A program made the translations under genes and the position numbers. Positions 1 to 8,588 of a stretch of DNA of 56,791 nucleotides are shown piece after piece (position 1 is the stretch's first letter; the number at the start of each line of letters is the position of its first letter). Below the pieces are notes generated by a model. That model saw nothing but the letters and a program-made list of their open reading frames with translations, made no database searches and was not told the DNA's origin. The DNA is taken from contig CANMQI010000031.1 of assembly GCA_947499955.1 (NCBI GenBank), positions 1 through 56,791 of the forward strand. The letters run 5' to 3'. This DNA comes from an uncultured Granulosicoccus sp. GTDB lineage: Bacteria; Pseudomonadota; Gammaproteobacteria; Granulosicoccales; Granulosicoccaceae.

Positions 1-154
1 TCGTGTTCGACCCACCCGGGCTGCTGCCTCAAGCCTGAGTCGGTCTCACACAGTGGATATGCCGTGAACGGGTACGAATGTTGGAAGTACAGCCACAGAC
101 AGAATCTGTCGGCTTTCAAAGCGCCGCGCAGCGGTTTAGTTCAACGAGGGTATA

Positions 155-237
155 CGCAACGATTTTCCCCCTGACGGAAAAACTGGCGTTGCGCGTTGCA
201 TAAACCTGTTGCATAATAAAATTGAAATGCAACAGGT
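155..237. promoter_or_regulatory. Inverted repeats upstream of the serine recombinase, candidate res/operator sites
   Basis: A perfect 11-base inverted repeat, ACCTGTTGCAT (204-214) and ATGCAACAGGT (227-237), ends nine bases before the recombinase start codon and spans 34 bases, the usual size of a Tn3-type res subsite. A second, 7-base pair, CGCAACG (155-161) and CGTTGCG (187-193), lies just upstream. Resolvases commonly bind and repress at sites overlapping their own promoter, so these could be recombination and operator sites. The assignment is inferred from position and symmetry only. The rest of bases 1-246 holds no gene I can support. Confidence 0.45.
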
Positions 238-246
238 ATTTGCACG

Positions 247-1230
247 ATGCGATTGGGCTATGCACGAGTCTCCACCCAGGATCAGGACACCGCCGCTCAG
301 CTGACCGCCCTCAAGGCGGCGGATTGTGACCGGCTGTTCCAGGAAAAGGCCTCCGGGGGACGATGGGATCGGCCACAGCTGCAGAAACTGCTCGGGCAGC
401 TACGCTCGGATGATGTCGTGGTGGTGTGGAAGTTGGATCGGCTTTCACGTTCGCTGAAAGATCTGTTGCTGGTACTGGAGAAAATCGATCAGGCTGGTGC
501 CCACTTCCAGAGTCTGACCGAGGCGATCGATACCACGACATCGGCCGGTCGGATGATGATGCACATGGTCGGCTCGTTTGCCGAATTCGAACGCTCCTTG
601 CTCCGAGAGCGAACTCGCGTCGGATTGGATGAAGCGCGCAAGGCAGGGCGGGTTGGTGGGCGCCGTCCGAAGCTGACAAAGGCGCAGCAGCAGGAAGTCA
701 TCGACTTGGTGGGTTCTGGAAAGAAAAGCGCCGCCGATGTCGCGCGTTTGTTCCAGGTGCACGCCGCCACCGTCTCACGAGTACTCGCCCAGCATCGAGC
801 GGAGCAGTTGGCCATGGCTCCGGCACCTAAACCAAAACCGCCGGTCAGGAAGAAGAAGTCCGTCGCAAAAAAAGCCAGCTCGCGCAAGCGAGCCGCCAAA
901 AAGAAGGCAGAGTTACCCGTCGACACGATCATGGATGCCATTGGTCTGGCCAGACCGGTGAGCTTCAAGGACTTCCCCGGCGCTGTCAGTGTGATGGCTG
1001 AGGCGAAAACGCTGCCAGTGGGGAATCGCTTGCAGTGGAAAGCCTCACCACGCCGATACATGGCGGTTTGGGAAGCGGAAAAGCACCTGCAGAGGTTCCG
1101 GCAAAAGCATCGTGAGGCAACGGTCGAACAGCGCTACAAGGTTGAGGATAAAACTATCATTGAGCTAACCGCCACCTATGACGATGACAGAGCTGATCAT
1201 CGCGTGGTCTATCAGGCGCGCAATCGATGA
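247..1230 (+). CDS. Serine recombinase (resolvase/invertase family) with an unusual basic C-terminal extension
   Basis: The N-terminal 140 residues form a resolvase catalytic domain: R-V-S with nucleophile Ser9, then K-L-D-R-L-S-R around residue 60, and an E-F-E-R-S-L-L-R-E-R-T helix. A helix-turn-helix follows at about 160-185 (ADVARLFQVHAATVSRVL). A normal Tn3-type resolvase would end here at about 185-200 residues. This one (327 residues) continues with a Lys/Arg/Ala-rich linker at about 195-223 and a further 100-residue domain I do not recognise. It probably recombines sites within a mobile element. No transposase is seen nearby, so it may be a remnant of a larger element or an island recombinase. 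The ATG follows the 34-base inverted repeat directly. Confidence 0.85.
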   Translation: MRLGYARVSTQDQDTAAQLTALKAADCDRLFQEKASGGRWDRPQLQKLLGQLRSDDVVVVWKLDRLSRSLKDLLLVLEKIDQAGAHFQSLTEAIDTTTSAGRMMMHMVGSFAEFERSLLRERTRVGLDEARKAGRVGGRRPKLTKAQQQEVIDLVGSGKKSAADVARLFQVHAATVSRVLAQHRAEQLAMAPAPKPKPPVRKKKSVAKKASSRKRAAKKKAELPVDTIMDAIGLARPVSFKDFPGAVSVMAEAKTLPVGNRLQWKASPRRYMAVWEAEKHLQRFRQKHREATVEQRYKVEDKTIIELTATYDDDRADHRVVYQARNR

Positions 1231-1233
1231 TTG

Positions 1234-1284
1234 TCAGTAATAACTGTACGAAGCTTATTGTCAGCCTTAAACTGTCATTACTGA
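1234..1284. repeat. Inverted repeat downstream of the recombinase
   Basis: TCAGTAAT (1234-1241) and ATTACTGA (1277-1284) are perfect 8-base inverted copies, and TTGTCAG occurs twice within the element (1231-1237 and 1258-1264). It follows the recombinase stop directly. It could be a recombinase site or the edge of the element. There is no T-run after it, so a terminator is less likely. Confidence 0.3.
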
Positions 1285-1417
1285 TAAACAACGTCGCGCT
1301 AGCGGTACTATTTTTTACCTTTTCCGTAGTTAGGGTACCGACCAGATTGGTAGCGGATAGGCAGCTGTCAGCCTGTGCAGTCGCCTTCTGATAACGACAC
1401 CAAACTCGGGCCCACTG

Positions 1418-1873
1418 TTATCCGGGACGATTGATAGCATCGCCGGCGATCGACTGGTGTTCGTGTGAAAGGCACAGCGAGTGATCACCGAGCACCTCCA
1501 GAATACGGCACCGTCCGACCGTCCCCCCGTTACACTCTGCCAGCATCCGAGCAAGCTCTGCGCGAATGGAATTCAGGATGGCGATGCGCCGGTCCACCTC
1601 GTCGAGTTGCTCCTGGACAATACCATCCACCGGATCGCACGAAGCCGCAGGTCGGTCAGCGAGTGCGAGTAACTGACGGATTGCATCGAGCGTGAAGCCC
1701 ATATCGCGTGCATGCCGGATGAACCCGAGCCGTTGCCGAGCCGGCTCGTCGTAGCGGCGCTGCCCACCTTCACTGCGGCCGACAGGGCTCAGTAATCCGA
1801 CCCCTTCGTAATATCGGATCGTTGGCACCTTGGTGCCAGTCAGATTGCCGAGCTGCCCGATCGTGTAAATCAT
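1418..1873 (-). CDS. cadR: MerR-family Zn/Cd/Pb-responsive regulator (CadR/ZntR/PbrR type)
   Basis: This 151-residue protein has an N-terminal winged helix (YTIGQLGNLTGTKVPTIRYYE), the MerR signature with E-G-G-Q-R-R-Y, and a dimerisation helix. Counting from the ATG at 1873, cysteines fall at 79, 114, 122 and 134 with His137 and His139. Cys79 is the hallmark of the Zn/Cd/Pb branch, which supports this start over the longer in-frame one. The gene is divergent from the cadA-like ATPase, and its start codon is about 20 bases from the dyad promoter of that gene. It likely activates that promoter by DNA untwisting when metal binds. Three matching promoters elsewhere in the window suggest a wider regulon. 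Which of Zn, Cd or Pb is the main inducer cannot be told. Confidence 0.9.
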   Translation of the reverse strand: MIYTIGQLGNLTGTKVPTIRYYEGVGLLSPVGRSEGGQRRYDEPARQRLGFIRHARDMGFTLDAIRQLLALADRPAASCDPVDGIVQEQLDEVDRRIAILNSIRAELARMLAECNGGTVGRCRILEVLGDHSLCLSHEHQSIAGDAINRPG

Positions 1874-1893
1874 GAAATTTTTCCTCACACACC

Positions 1894-1924
1894 TTGAAGC
1901 TCTAGTCACTAGAGACAGTAAGAT
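1894..1924 (+). promoter_or_regulatory. MerR-type promoter/operator 1 (drives cadA-dsbB-dsbA)
   Basis: The -35 TTGAAG is at 1894-1899 and the -10 TAAGAT at 1919-1924, separated by 19 bases, the overlong spacer typical of MerR-activated promoters. The spacer holds a perfect dyad, CTCTAGT-C-ACTAGAG (1900-1914). Because the -10 runs into the ATG at 1923, that ATG cannot be the normal start of the ATPase. The next in-frame ATG at 1956 lies downstream of the expected transcription start. Confidence 0.85.
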
Positions 1925-1955
1925 GTCTGTCAACCAGTTTCAATGGGAAAAGTTT

Positions 1956-4319
1956 ATGGAGCAGGCGAAAGACGGTCGGACCCTTGCAAGCGAACCAGGA
2001 TGCGATTCATGCTGTGGGAATCTGACTGAATCGGTTGTCACTGACGCGCGTGGATCAGCGCCCGGCAGTAGGCTTTCGACGAGTCGCCACTTTGCTGTCA
2101 GTGGACTCGACTGCATTGAGGAGGTGCGTATCCTGCGGCGCGCCGTCGGGCCTCTGGTCGGGGGCGAGGCGGGACTGGCGTTCGATGCCATCAACGGTCG
2201 AATGAGCGTACTCGTGTCGCCATCGGAAGCCTCAGACCAGGACATCGTGTCGGCTGTGGCCGCGACCGGGATGAGTGCGGCGCCGGACGAGGGTGCCAAG
2301 TCTGCGACATCCGCTGCGGTGGATCGTGGCCCGCTGTACGCCACCATTGCCAGCGGTGCACTGCTGCTACTGGGAGTTGTCCTGCACCTGATCAGTCTGG
2401 ACGGCCCATTTTCGTTCGCCACGCTCGCTCACGGGCACGGTGAGGCGGGGCCGTCCGGGGCAGAGATCGCCGTCTGGATTGCGGCAACCCTTGCCGGCAC
2501 TTGTTATGTTGCACCCAAAGCCTGGTACTCGCTGAAAACACTGCGTCCCGACATGAACCTCTTGATGATCGTGGCGGTAGCCGGCGCCCTGGTGCTGGGC
2601 GAGTGGTTCGAAGCGGCGACAGTGGCGTTTCTCTTCGCGCTGTCGCTGCTACTGGAGCGCTGGAGCGTCGGGCGCGCACGCCGCGCCGTCGAAGCCCTGC
2701 TCGATCTGACGCCAGCGACTGTACGCTCGCTGCGCGAAGACGGTACCGAGGTAGAGATTCGCGCCACCGAGGCGGTCATCGGTACGCGCTTCATCGTGCG
2801 CGCAGGCGATCGTGTCGCGCTCGATGGCACGGTCAGAGACGGTGCAGGTTCGGTCGATCAGGCGCCAATTACCGGTGAAAGCCTGCCGGTTCTCAAAGAA
2901 CCCGGCGATGAGGTCTTCGCCGGCACGATCAACGGTGAAGGGACGCTGACAGTGGAATCCACCCGGCCAGCGGACGATACGGTGCTGGCGCGCATCATCC
3001 GTACCATCGCCGATGCGCACGAGCGGCGTGCGCCGGTCGAGCAATGGGTCGAGCGCTTCGCGGCGCGCTACACCCCGACGGTCATGGTGCTCGCGCTGCT
3101 GGTGGCGTTGGTGCCGCCCTTGCTGTTCGGAGCGGCGTGGCAGCCGTGGATCTACAACGCACTCGTGCTGCTGGTTATCGCCTGCCCATGCGCGCTCGTG
3201 ATATCCACGCCGGTATCGATCGTTGCGGCGCTCGCCTGTGCTGCCCGAGCCGGTGTACTCGTGAAGGGCGGTGGCTATATCGAATTACCGGCCAGACTCG
3301 ATGCGCTGGCGCTCGACAAGACCGGGACACTGACGTTCGGCACACCGCAGGTGAGTGATATCGTGCCGGTCGATGCGAAGGAGGCGCGCGTCCTGCTCGC
3401 CGAGGCGGCAGCGCTCGAGCGGCGCAGCGCTCATCCACTGGCTGCGGCGATCGCACGGGCCGCCATCAAAGAGGGTCTGGATCCTGCCCCCGCCGTGGAT
3501 GTGGTGACGACACCGGGCAAAGGCCTTTCCGGTCGTATCGGTGAACAAGAGCTCCGCCTGGGGTCGTGGCGTTTCATTCGCGAATCGGCCGCCGGCCTGA
3601 ATGTCGATGCCGACGGTTCCATCTCTGCACGCGTCACCGAGCTGGAGGCGGCCGGTCGCACGGTGGTTGCCCTCGCGGATGCCGACGGCGTACGCGGCCT
3701 GCTTGGTCTGAGCGACACCGTCCGCCCCGAGGCTCGATCGGTTGTCGCCCAGCTGCATGCCCTTGGCGTCAGCGAAATCGTCATGCTGACCGGCGATAAT
3801 GCCGCGGCGGCCGAGATCGTTGCTCGCGAGGTCGGTATTGACACCGTACGAGCAGGGCTTTTGCCTGAAGACAAGGTTGCCGAAGTGGAGGCACTGGCCG
3901 CGCGTCACGCGGTGGTGGCCATGATCGGTGACGGGGTCAACGACGCACCGGCGATGGCGCGTGCAAACTTCGGCATCGCGATGGGTGCGATCGGCTCGGA
4001 TGCGGCAATCGAGACCGCCGATATCGCCTTGATGAGCGACGAGCTTGCGCGCGTGCCCTGGCTTGTGGCACACGCAAAACGCACGCTGGGCATCATCCGC
4101 CAGAACATCGTATTCTCGATCGGCATCAAGGTACTTTTCATGCTCCTGACGCTGTTCGGCATCGCGTCGCTGTGGGGTGCTATCGTTGCCGATGTAGGCG
4201 CAACGCTGCTGGTGGTTGCGAACGCACTGCGCTTGCTGCGTGAACACTCCATCACCCCTGTCAATTCTATGGATGACAAGCCTGACGTCACGCTCAATTC
4301 ACCGGTCATGCAATCATGA
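1956..4319 (+). CDS. cadA: Zn/Cd/Pb-exporting P1B-type ATPase (CadA/ZntA/PbrA type)
   Basis: An inner-membrane pump that drives soft divalent metal ions out of the cytoplasm using ATP. From the chosen start (787 residues) it has a Cys cluster C-D-S-C-C near residue 18, a degenerate metal-binding domain with G-L-D-C near residue 50 (D-C-x-x-E style, not C-x-x-C), and T-G-E-S near 306. The membrane metal site C-P-C is near 409, the phosphorylation motif D-K-T-G-T-L-T near 453, H-P near 492 and G-D-G-V-N-D near 658. CPC with the degenerate N-domain fits the P1B-2 Zn/Cd/Pb group rather than copper. The start at 1956 is chosen because earlier ATGs lie in the promoter. It overlaps dsbB by four bases (ATGA), so the two are translationally coupled. 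Confidence 0.93.
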   Translation: MEQAKDGRTLASEPGCDSCCGNLTESVVTDARGSAPGSRLSTSRHFAVSGLDCIEEVRILRRAVGPLVGGEAGLAFDAINGRMSVLVSPSEASDQDIVSAVAATGMSAAPDEGAKSATSAAVDRGPLYATIASGALLLLGVVLHLISLDGPFSFATLAHGHGEAGPSGAEIAVWIAATLAGTCYVAPKAWYSLKTLRPDMNLLMIVAVAGALVLGEWFEAATVAFLFALSLLLERWSVGRARRAVEALLDLTPATVRSLREDGTEVEIRATEAVIGTRFIVRAGDRVALDGTVRDGAGSVDQAPITGESLPVLKEPGDEVFAGTINGEGTLTVESTRPADDTVLARIIRTIADAHERRAPVEQWVERFAARYTPTVMVLALLVALVPPLLFGAAWQPWIYNALVLLVIACPCALVISTPVSIVAALACAARAGVLVKGGGYIELPARLDALALDKTGTLTFGTPQVSDIVPVDAKEARVLLAEAAALERRSAHPLAAAIARAAIKEGLDPAPAVDVVTTPGKGLSGRIGEQELRLGSWRFIRESAAGLNVDADGSISARVTELEAAGRTVVALADADGVRGLLGLSDTVRPEARSVVAQLHALGVSEIVMLTGDNAAAAEIVAREVGIDTVRAGLLPEDKVAEVEALAARHAVVAMIGDGVNDAPAMARANFGIAMGAIGSDAAIETADIALMSDELARVPWLVAHAKRTLGIIRQNIVFSIGIKVLFMLLTLFGIASLWGAIVADVGATLLVVANALRLLREHSITPVNSMDDKPDVTLNSPVMQS

Positions 4320-4780
4320 GCTTTTCAATGAGTGTGACAACCGTTTCGAATGAGCGCTCAGCATTTGCCTTTTTGTTTGCTGCCTGGCTTGTCTCGTTTT
4401 GTGCAACTCTCGGTGCACTGTTTATTGGCGAGGTGTTAGGGCAGATGCCGTGCACTCTGTGCTGGTACCAACGTATTGCGATGTTTCCACTTGCTCTGGT
4501 CCTGGGTATTGCGTGTCTGAACGAGGACACCAGCGCGCGTCGCTATGCCTTGCCGCTGGCCCTGGCAGGAGGTGCAGTGGCCTTATGGCATAGCTTGTTG
4601 TACGTCGGCGTGATTGATGCACCATTGGTGCCCTGTTCCGCTGATGGCCCTTCGTGCACCGGAGCCAGCATGACGATATTCGGCGTCATTCCACTGCCTT
4701 TTATCTCGCTCATCAGCTTTGTGTTGATCGGCGGATTGCTCGCATTCCTTCCACCTTCAAGAGAAACGAAACGTCCATGA
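4316..4780 (+). CDS. dsbB: Disulfide bond formation protein DsbB family
   Basis: A 154-residue inner-membrane protein with four hydrophobic segments. It carries P-C-T-L-C-W-Y-Q-R (first periplasmic loop C-x-x-C and the quinone-linked Arg) and a second Cys pair in V-P-C-S-A-D-G-P-S-C. DsbB proteins reoxidise DsbA and pass electrons to quinone. Here the partner is the DsbA-like protein encoded next, overlapping by four bases (ATGA). Placement directly behind a metal-exporting ATPase under the MerR-type promoter suggests a dedicated metal-stress pair, since thiophilic metals disturb periplasmic disulfides. That link is inference. Confidence 0.9.
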   Translation: MSFSMSVTTVSNERSAFAFLFAAWLVSFCATLGALFIGEVLGQMPCTLCWYQRIAMFPLALVLGIACLNEDTSARRYALPLALAGGAVALWHSLLYVGVIDAPLVPCSADGPSCTGASMTIFGVIPLPFISLISFVLIGGLLAFLPPSRETKRP

Positions 4781-5430
4781 AACGAAGAACGCTGGTCCTT
4801 GGCACTGCCGCTGCTGCCATTGCCACTTTCGGCGCGGGAGCGCTGTTACTCAGACCTGAACCCGACGCACCTGTCGCATCGAATGCACCACAGCCAGGTA
4901 GTGCACTGGTGCGACCAGGCACCCCAATTCTGGGTCCGGAGGATGCACCGGTAACGCTGGTGGAATTCTTTGACCCGGCTTGCGAGGCCTGCCGTGCTTT
5001 CCACCCTGTGGTCATGGATATCTTGGCCCGATACCCCAATAGAGTGCGTGTCGTAATGCGTTATGCAGCCTTTCATGACGGCTCAGAGGAGGCGGCAGCC
5101 ATACTGGAAGCAGCCCGCAAGCAAAATCTGTTCAAACCCGTGCTTGAAGCGCTGTATGAGGCGCAGTCTCAATGGGCAGATCACGGCACTCCACGGCTTG
5201 AGTTTGCCTGGAACGCCGCAGCCGAAGCGGGTCTTGATATAGAGCTGGCGAGACGCGATGTTCAGTCCTTTGCAATAAAATCGTATCTGGCTCGAGAGCG
5301 TCAGGATATTGAAACGGTAGGCGTACGTCAGACGCCGACGTTTTTTGTGAACGGGCGTCCATTGATGCAATTTGGCAAAGATCAACTTATAGAGATGGTC
5401 AGAGTTCAAGTGGAAGCGCTCGACGGATGA
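4777..5430 (+). CDS. DsbA-family thiol:disulfide oxidoreductase, membrane-anchored
   Basis: This 217-residue protein starts with a Tat/Sec-like N-terminus (MKRRTLVLGTAAAAIATFGAGALLL), then a short Pro-rich linker and a thioredoxin fold with active site C-E-A-C in F-F-D-P-A-C-E-A-C. The cis-Pro loop is R-Q-T-P-T-F-F-V-N-G. Its ATG overlaps the dsbB stop codon (ATGA), so dsbB and this gene are a coupled pair, like BdbC-BdbD. It likely introduces disulfides in periplasmic proteins and is recharged by the neighbouring DsbB. The longer frame starting upstream overlaps dsbB heavily and was rejected. Confidence 0.88.
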   Translation: MKRRTLVLGTAAAAIATFGAGALLLRPEPDAPVASNAPQPGSALVRPGTPILGPEDAPVTLVEFFDPACEACRAFHPVVMDILARYPNRVRVVMRYAAFHDGSEEAAAILEAARKQNLFKPVLEALYEAQSQWADHGTPRLEFAWNAAAEAGLDIELARRDVQSFAIKSYLARERQDIETVGVRQTPTFFVNGRPLMQFGKDQLIEMVRVQVEALDG

Positions 5431-5458
5431 GGCTTGGTATTGCGGTGGCGCACCATGT

Positions 5459-5748
5459 ATGACGAATCTCGTTTTACTGGGTTTTCTGGGTAGCCTCGCT
5501 GCAGGCTTCATGACAACACTGGGTGCGTTACCAGTACTGGTGGGAAAGGCTCCATGGGAGCGGACTCGCGACATGCTGCTCGGGTTCGCTGCCGGGGTCA
5601 TGCTTGCTGCATCGTTTTTCTCGCTGATCGTGTCATCAGCCACGAAATCATCCCTGAGACACATCGAAATGGTTTTCAAAATGAAGCTACCAGTGGTCTC
5701 GCGGTTGGACTATGTCTGATGCTTTTTCTCGACGTGTGGCTTGGATGA
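5459..5748 (+). pseudogene. Broken ZIP-family metal transporter (N-terminal fragment with frameshift)
   Basis: The first reading frame encodes LGFLGSLAAGFMTTLGALPV and L-L-G-F-A-A-G-V-M-L-A-A-S-F-F-S-L-I, the start of a ZIP (ZupT/GufA) transporter, and stops at 5719. The conserved continuation (EIIPETHRNGFQNEATSGLAVGL) appears in the neighbouring +1 frame, which stops at 5748. A frameshift near 5640 and loss of everything past about residue 90 leave no functional transporter (a ZIP protein has about 250 residues). ZIP proteins import zinc, so loss within an efflux cluster is plausible. It sits 28 bases behind the dsbA-like gene. Confidence 0.75.
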
Positions 5749-5787
5749 GCCTGTCACCTTATAGCCCTGAGCTTTGAGTCCTGACTC

Positions 5788-8370
5788 ATGAATGAAACTG
5801 TCAAAATCGAATTGCCGCTGCTGCTGCCAGACGTACCGGACGAGCGCGACGCGTGCGTACACCGTCTGACCGAGCGACTTCTCTCCCGTCCCGGCATGGA
5901 GCGCGTGCATCTGATCTCGGCGAGTGGGGAGGCGCCCGCGCGCCTGTGCATCCACTACGACGCCGATGTCTTGTCGCTCGCACGCATCGAGCGGCTGGCC
6001 CGGCAGACCGGGGCGGAGATTGGAACACGCTTTGGACATGTCGTCTGGCCGCTCGCAGGGCGCTCGGACCAGCGCGCCGCCCGCACACTGTCGGAACGGC
6101 TGAGCACGGAACCCGGAGTTCTGGATGCGTCGGCAAATGCAGGAGGGCCACTGCGCATCGAGTTCGATCGGGAGGTCACCGATGAAGCAACGCTGCGCGC
6201 TGCCGTAGCGGCCATTGGCGCAGGCGTCGACGTCGCTCAGGTAGAGCCGTTGAACGAAGCTGAACCGATACGTGGCAATGTGGATCACGCCGAGGAAGAC
6301 AATGACGAGCACGAGCACGGAAGCTCCGATGGCCACGACCATGCCCATGGCGGTATTTTTGGAGAGCGTACCGAACTGATCTTCGCCGGCCTCTGCGCGG
6401 TGCTGCTCGCTGGCGGCTGGTTGCTCGCACGTCTTACTGACGCACCGGCCGCAGTGTCGCTTGCAGCCTACGTCGCCGCCTACGGTTTCGGCGGCTGGTT
6501 TGCGCTGCGCGAGGCGATCGAGTCTCTGCGTGCCGGTCGCTTCGAAATCGATTTTCTCATGCTCGTCGCCGCTGCCGGAGCGGCGGCACTTGGGGCGTGG
6601 GCCGAGGGTGCGTTGTTGTTGTTGCTCTTCAGCCTCGGACATGCACTGGAGGGCTACGCGATGGGTCGGGCGAAGCGCGCGATCGAAGCCCTCGGCGAGC
6701 TTGCGCCCAAACACGCGACAGTGCGTCGTGAGGGGACCGTAGAGGAGGTCCCCGTGGAAGCGCTTCGCATCGGCGATACGGTGCTGGTCAAACCGAACGC
6801 GCGTTTGCCAGCCGATGGTTTCATCGTGGCGGGCGCCAGTGCTGTGGACCAGGCACCTATCACGGGGGAGAGCGTGCCCGTGGATAAGTCCTCCGTCGCA
6901 GACATCGAAGCCGCCGCCCGTAACCCCGACGCGATCGATGCGGCCTCTCGTGTCTTTGCCGGCACGATTAATGGCAGCGGGGCCCTCGAGGTTCAAGTCA
7001 CACGCGCAGCTGCTGATTCCACGCTGGCGCGCGTCGTGACGATGGTCGGGGAGGCCGAGACGAATCGCTCGCCGACGCAGCGCCTGACCGATCGCTTCGA
7101 GCGCATTTTCGTGCCAGCCGTGCTGGCGCTCGTCGTACTGCTCCTGTTCGCAGGATTCGTCGTCGATGAGCCGTTCTCCGAAACCTTCTATCGCGCGATG
7201 GCTGTGCTGGTGGCGGCGAGCCCGTGCGCGCTTGCCATTGCCACGCCCAGTGCCGTGCTGAGCGGGGTGGCGCGCGCTGCCCGCGGCGGCGTGCTGGTAA
7301 AAGGCGGCGGTCCGCTGGAGGAGCTCGGCAGGCTCGAGGCGATCGCCTTCGATAAAACCGGAACCCTGACCGAAGGGCGACCGCGGCTCGTTGATGTCGT
7401 AACCGCAAATGGGGTGAATGAGAAGGAACTGCTGCGTGTCGCGGTGGGCGTGGAGGCACTGAGCGATCACCCGCTGGCCGCTGCCATCGTGCGGGACGGT
7501 CGCGAGCGTCTGGAAGGTGCCGCTCCGGCCGAGGCTACTGCCCTGGAGAGCATCACCGGACGTGGGGTGCGAGCGACAGTCGACGATCGGACAGTACACA
7601 TCGGCAAGGACGATCTGTTTGCCGAGATCGAAGGACCTGGCATACCGGACGAGTTGCGGGTCGCCGTCGAAGCGCTCGAGGCGCAGGGTCGCACTACCAT
7701 GTACGTGCGCCACGGGGACCGCTGGCTGGGTGCGATCGGTACGATGGACACGCCACGTGAAGCCGCCGCACGAGTCGTGGCCCGGTTGCGCAAGATCGGC
7801 ATCCGGCGCATGACAATGATTTCCGGCGACAACCAGCAGGTCGCTGACGCGGTTGCCCGCGAGGTCGGTCTCGACGAAGCACGCGGTGATCTGATGCCGG
7901 ACGACAAGGTCGAGACAATCCGGCAGCTGCGTCGTGAAGGGCGCGTTGCGATGGTCGGCGACGGTGTCAACGACGCACCGGCGATGGCGAACGCGACAGT
8001 CGGTATCGCCATGGGGGCGGCGGGCTCGGACGTGGCGCTCGAGACGGCGGACGTGGCACTGATGGCAGACAATCTCGATCATCTGCCGTTCGCTGTCGAG
8101 CTCTCGAGAAAGACTCGCGGCATCATCCGCCAGAATCTCTTCTTCAGCCTCGGCGTCGTCGTGCTGCTGATCCCGGCGACCATCTTCGGGCTCGGTATCG
8201 GGCCAGCAGTTGCACTACACGAGGGTTCGACGCTGGTTGTGGTGTTCAACGCCCTGCGGTTGCTCGCCTTCAAGGCCCCCGTGATTGACAGTGGACAGGG
8301 AGGGCAGGGCAATCAGGAAGCCTCGTTCTCGCAGGTAGCCGCCGTTGGTGGGACCGGTGATGAGGCGTGA
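5788..8370 (+). CDS. czcP: P1B-4-type metal-exporting ATPase (CzcP/CtpD/CoaT-like) with His-rich N-terminus
   Basis: This 860-residue pump begins with about 160 residues of two degenerate ferredoxin-like folds that lack C-x-x-C, then a His/Asp/Glu-rich stretch at about 166-189 (D-E-H-E-H-G-S-S-D-G-H-D-H-A-H). The catalytic core has T-G-E-S, the metal site S-P-C near 477, D-K-T-G-T-L-T near 522, D-H-P, G-D-G-V-N-D near 725 and H-E-G-S-T near 811. S-P-C together with H-E-G-S-T defines the P1B-4 group, which exports Co, Zn, Fe or Ni depending on the protein. It differs from the upstream CPC pump, so the pair probably divides substrates or rates. It is likely co-transcribed from promoter 1. Confidence 0.9.
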   Translation: MNETVKIELPLLLPDVPDERDACVHRLTERLLSRPGMERVHLISASGEAPARLCIHYDADVLSLARIERLARQTGAEIGTRFGHVVWPLAGRSDQRAARTLSERLSTEPGVLDASANAGGPLRIEFDREVTDEATLRAAVAAIGAGVDVAQVEPLNEAEPIRGNVDHAEEDNDEHEHGSSDGHDHAHGGIFGERTELIFAGLCAVLLAGGWLLARLTDAPAAVSLAAYVAAYGFGGWFALREAIESLRAGRFEIDFLMLVAAAGAAALGAWAEGALLLLLFSLGHALEGYAMGRAKRAIEALGELAPKHATVRREGTVEEVPVEALRIGDTVLVKPNARLPADGFIVAGASAVDQAPITGESVPVDKSSVADIEAAARNPDAIDAASRVFAGTINGSGALEVQVTRAAADSTLARVVTMVGEAETNRSPTQRLTDRFERIFVPAVLALVVLLLFAGFVVDEPFSETFYRAMAVLVAASPCALAIATPSAVLSGVARAARGGVLVKGGGPLEELGRLEAIAFDKTGTLTEGRPRLVDVVTANGVNEKELLRVAVGVEALSDHPLAAAIVRDGRERLEGAAPAEATALESITGRGVRATVDDRTVHIGKDDLFAEIEGPGIPDELRVAVEALEAQGRTTMYVRHGDRWLGAIGTMDTPREAAARVVARLRKIGIRRMTMISGDNQQVADAVAREVGLDEARGDLMPDDKVETIRQLRREGRVAMVGDGVNDAPAMANATVGIAMGAAGSDVALETADVALMADNLDHLPFAVELSRKTRGIIRQNLFFSLGVVVLLIPATIFGLGIGPAVALHEGSTLVVVFNALRLLAFKAPVIDSGQGGQGNQEASFSQVAAVGGTGDEA

Positions 8371-8397
8371 GATCGTCGCGCGAAACCATCTGTGCGA

Positions 8398-8422
8398 GCG
8401 TCACTGTGCGCTGTGGTGACGC
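8398..8422. other. Hairpin between the P1B-4 ATPase and the methyltransferase-family gene
   Basis: GCGTCAC (8398-8404) and GTGACGC (8416-8422) form a perfect 7-base stem with an 11-base loop, 28 bases after the ATPase stop. No T-run follows, so it may be an mRNA 3'-end or processing structure rather than a strong terminator. The remaining gap to 8588 shows nothing else I can support. Confidence 0.3.
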
Positions 8423-8588
8423 ACCGGACAGTCATCGCTGTCTGCCCAGAGTGGGCGACAAACGTGATGCAGCCTGACAGAGGCAAGACGCTCCTCTCTC
8501 TACCCTTTTTCATGAAGAACATCATTCGGACAACGCCGGAGCGTCAAATGTTACCTGGGCAGGCGCAACACTCACAGCAATCACCTCG

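Noticed and set aside
1872..1955. Longer start of the CadA-like ATPase at 1872 or 1923
   Set aside because: These codons lie within the -35 to -10 region of the MerR-type promoter, so they would not be on the transcript or would be at its very edge.
3285..4247. A 320-codon minus-strand frame inside the CadA-like gene
   Set aside because: Antisense shadow of a clear ATPase; His/Arg/Asp-rich composition typical of the reverse strand.
5710..8082. A 790-codon open frame opposite the P1B-4 ATPase
   Set aside because: It is the antisense shadow of a G+C-rich gene with full P-type ATPase motifs; the translation shows no domain.
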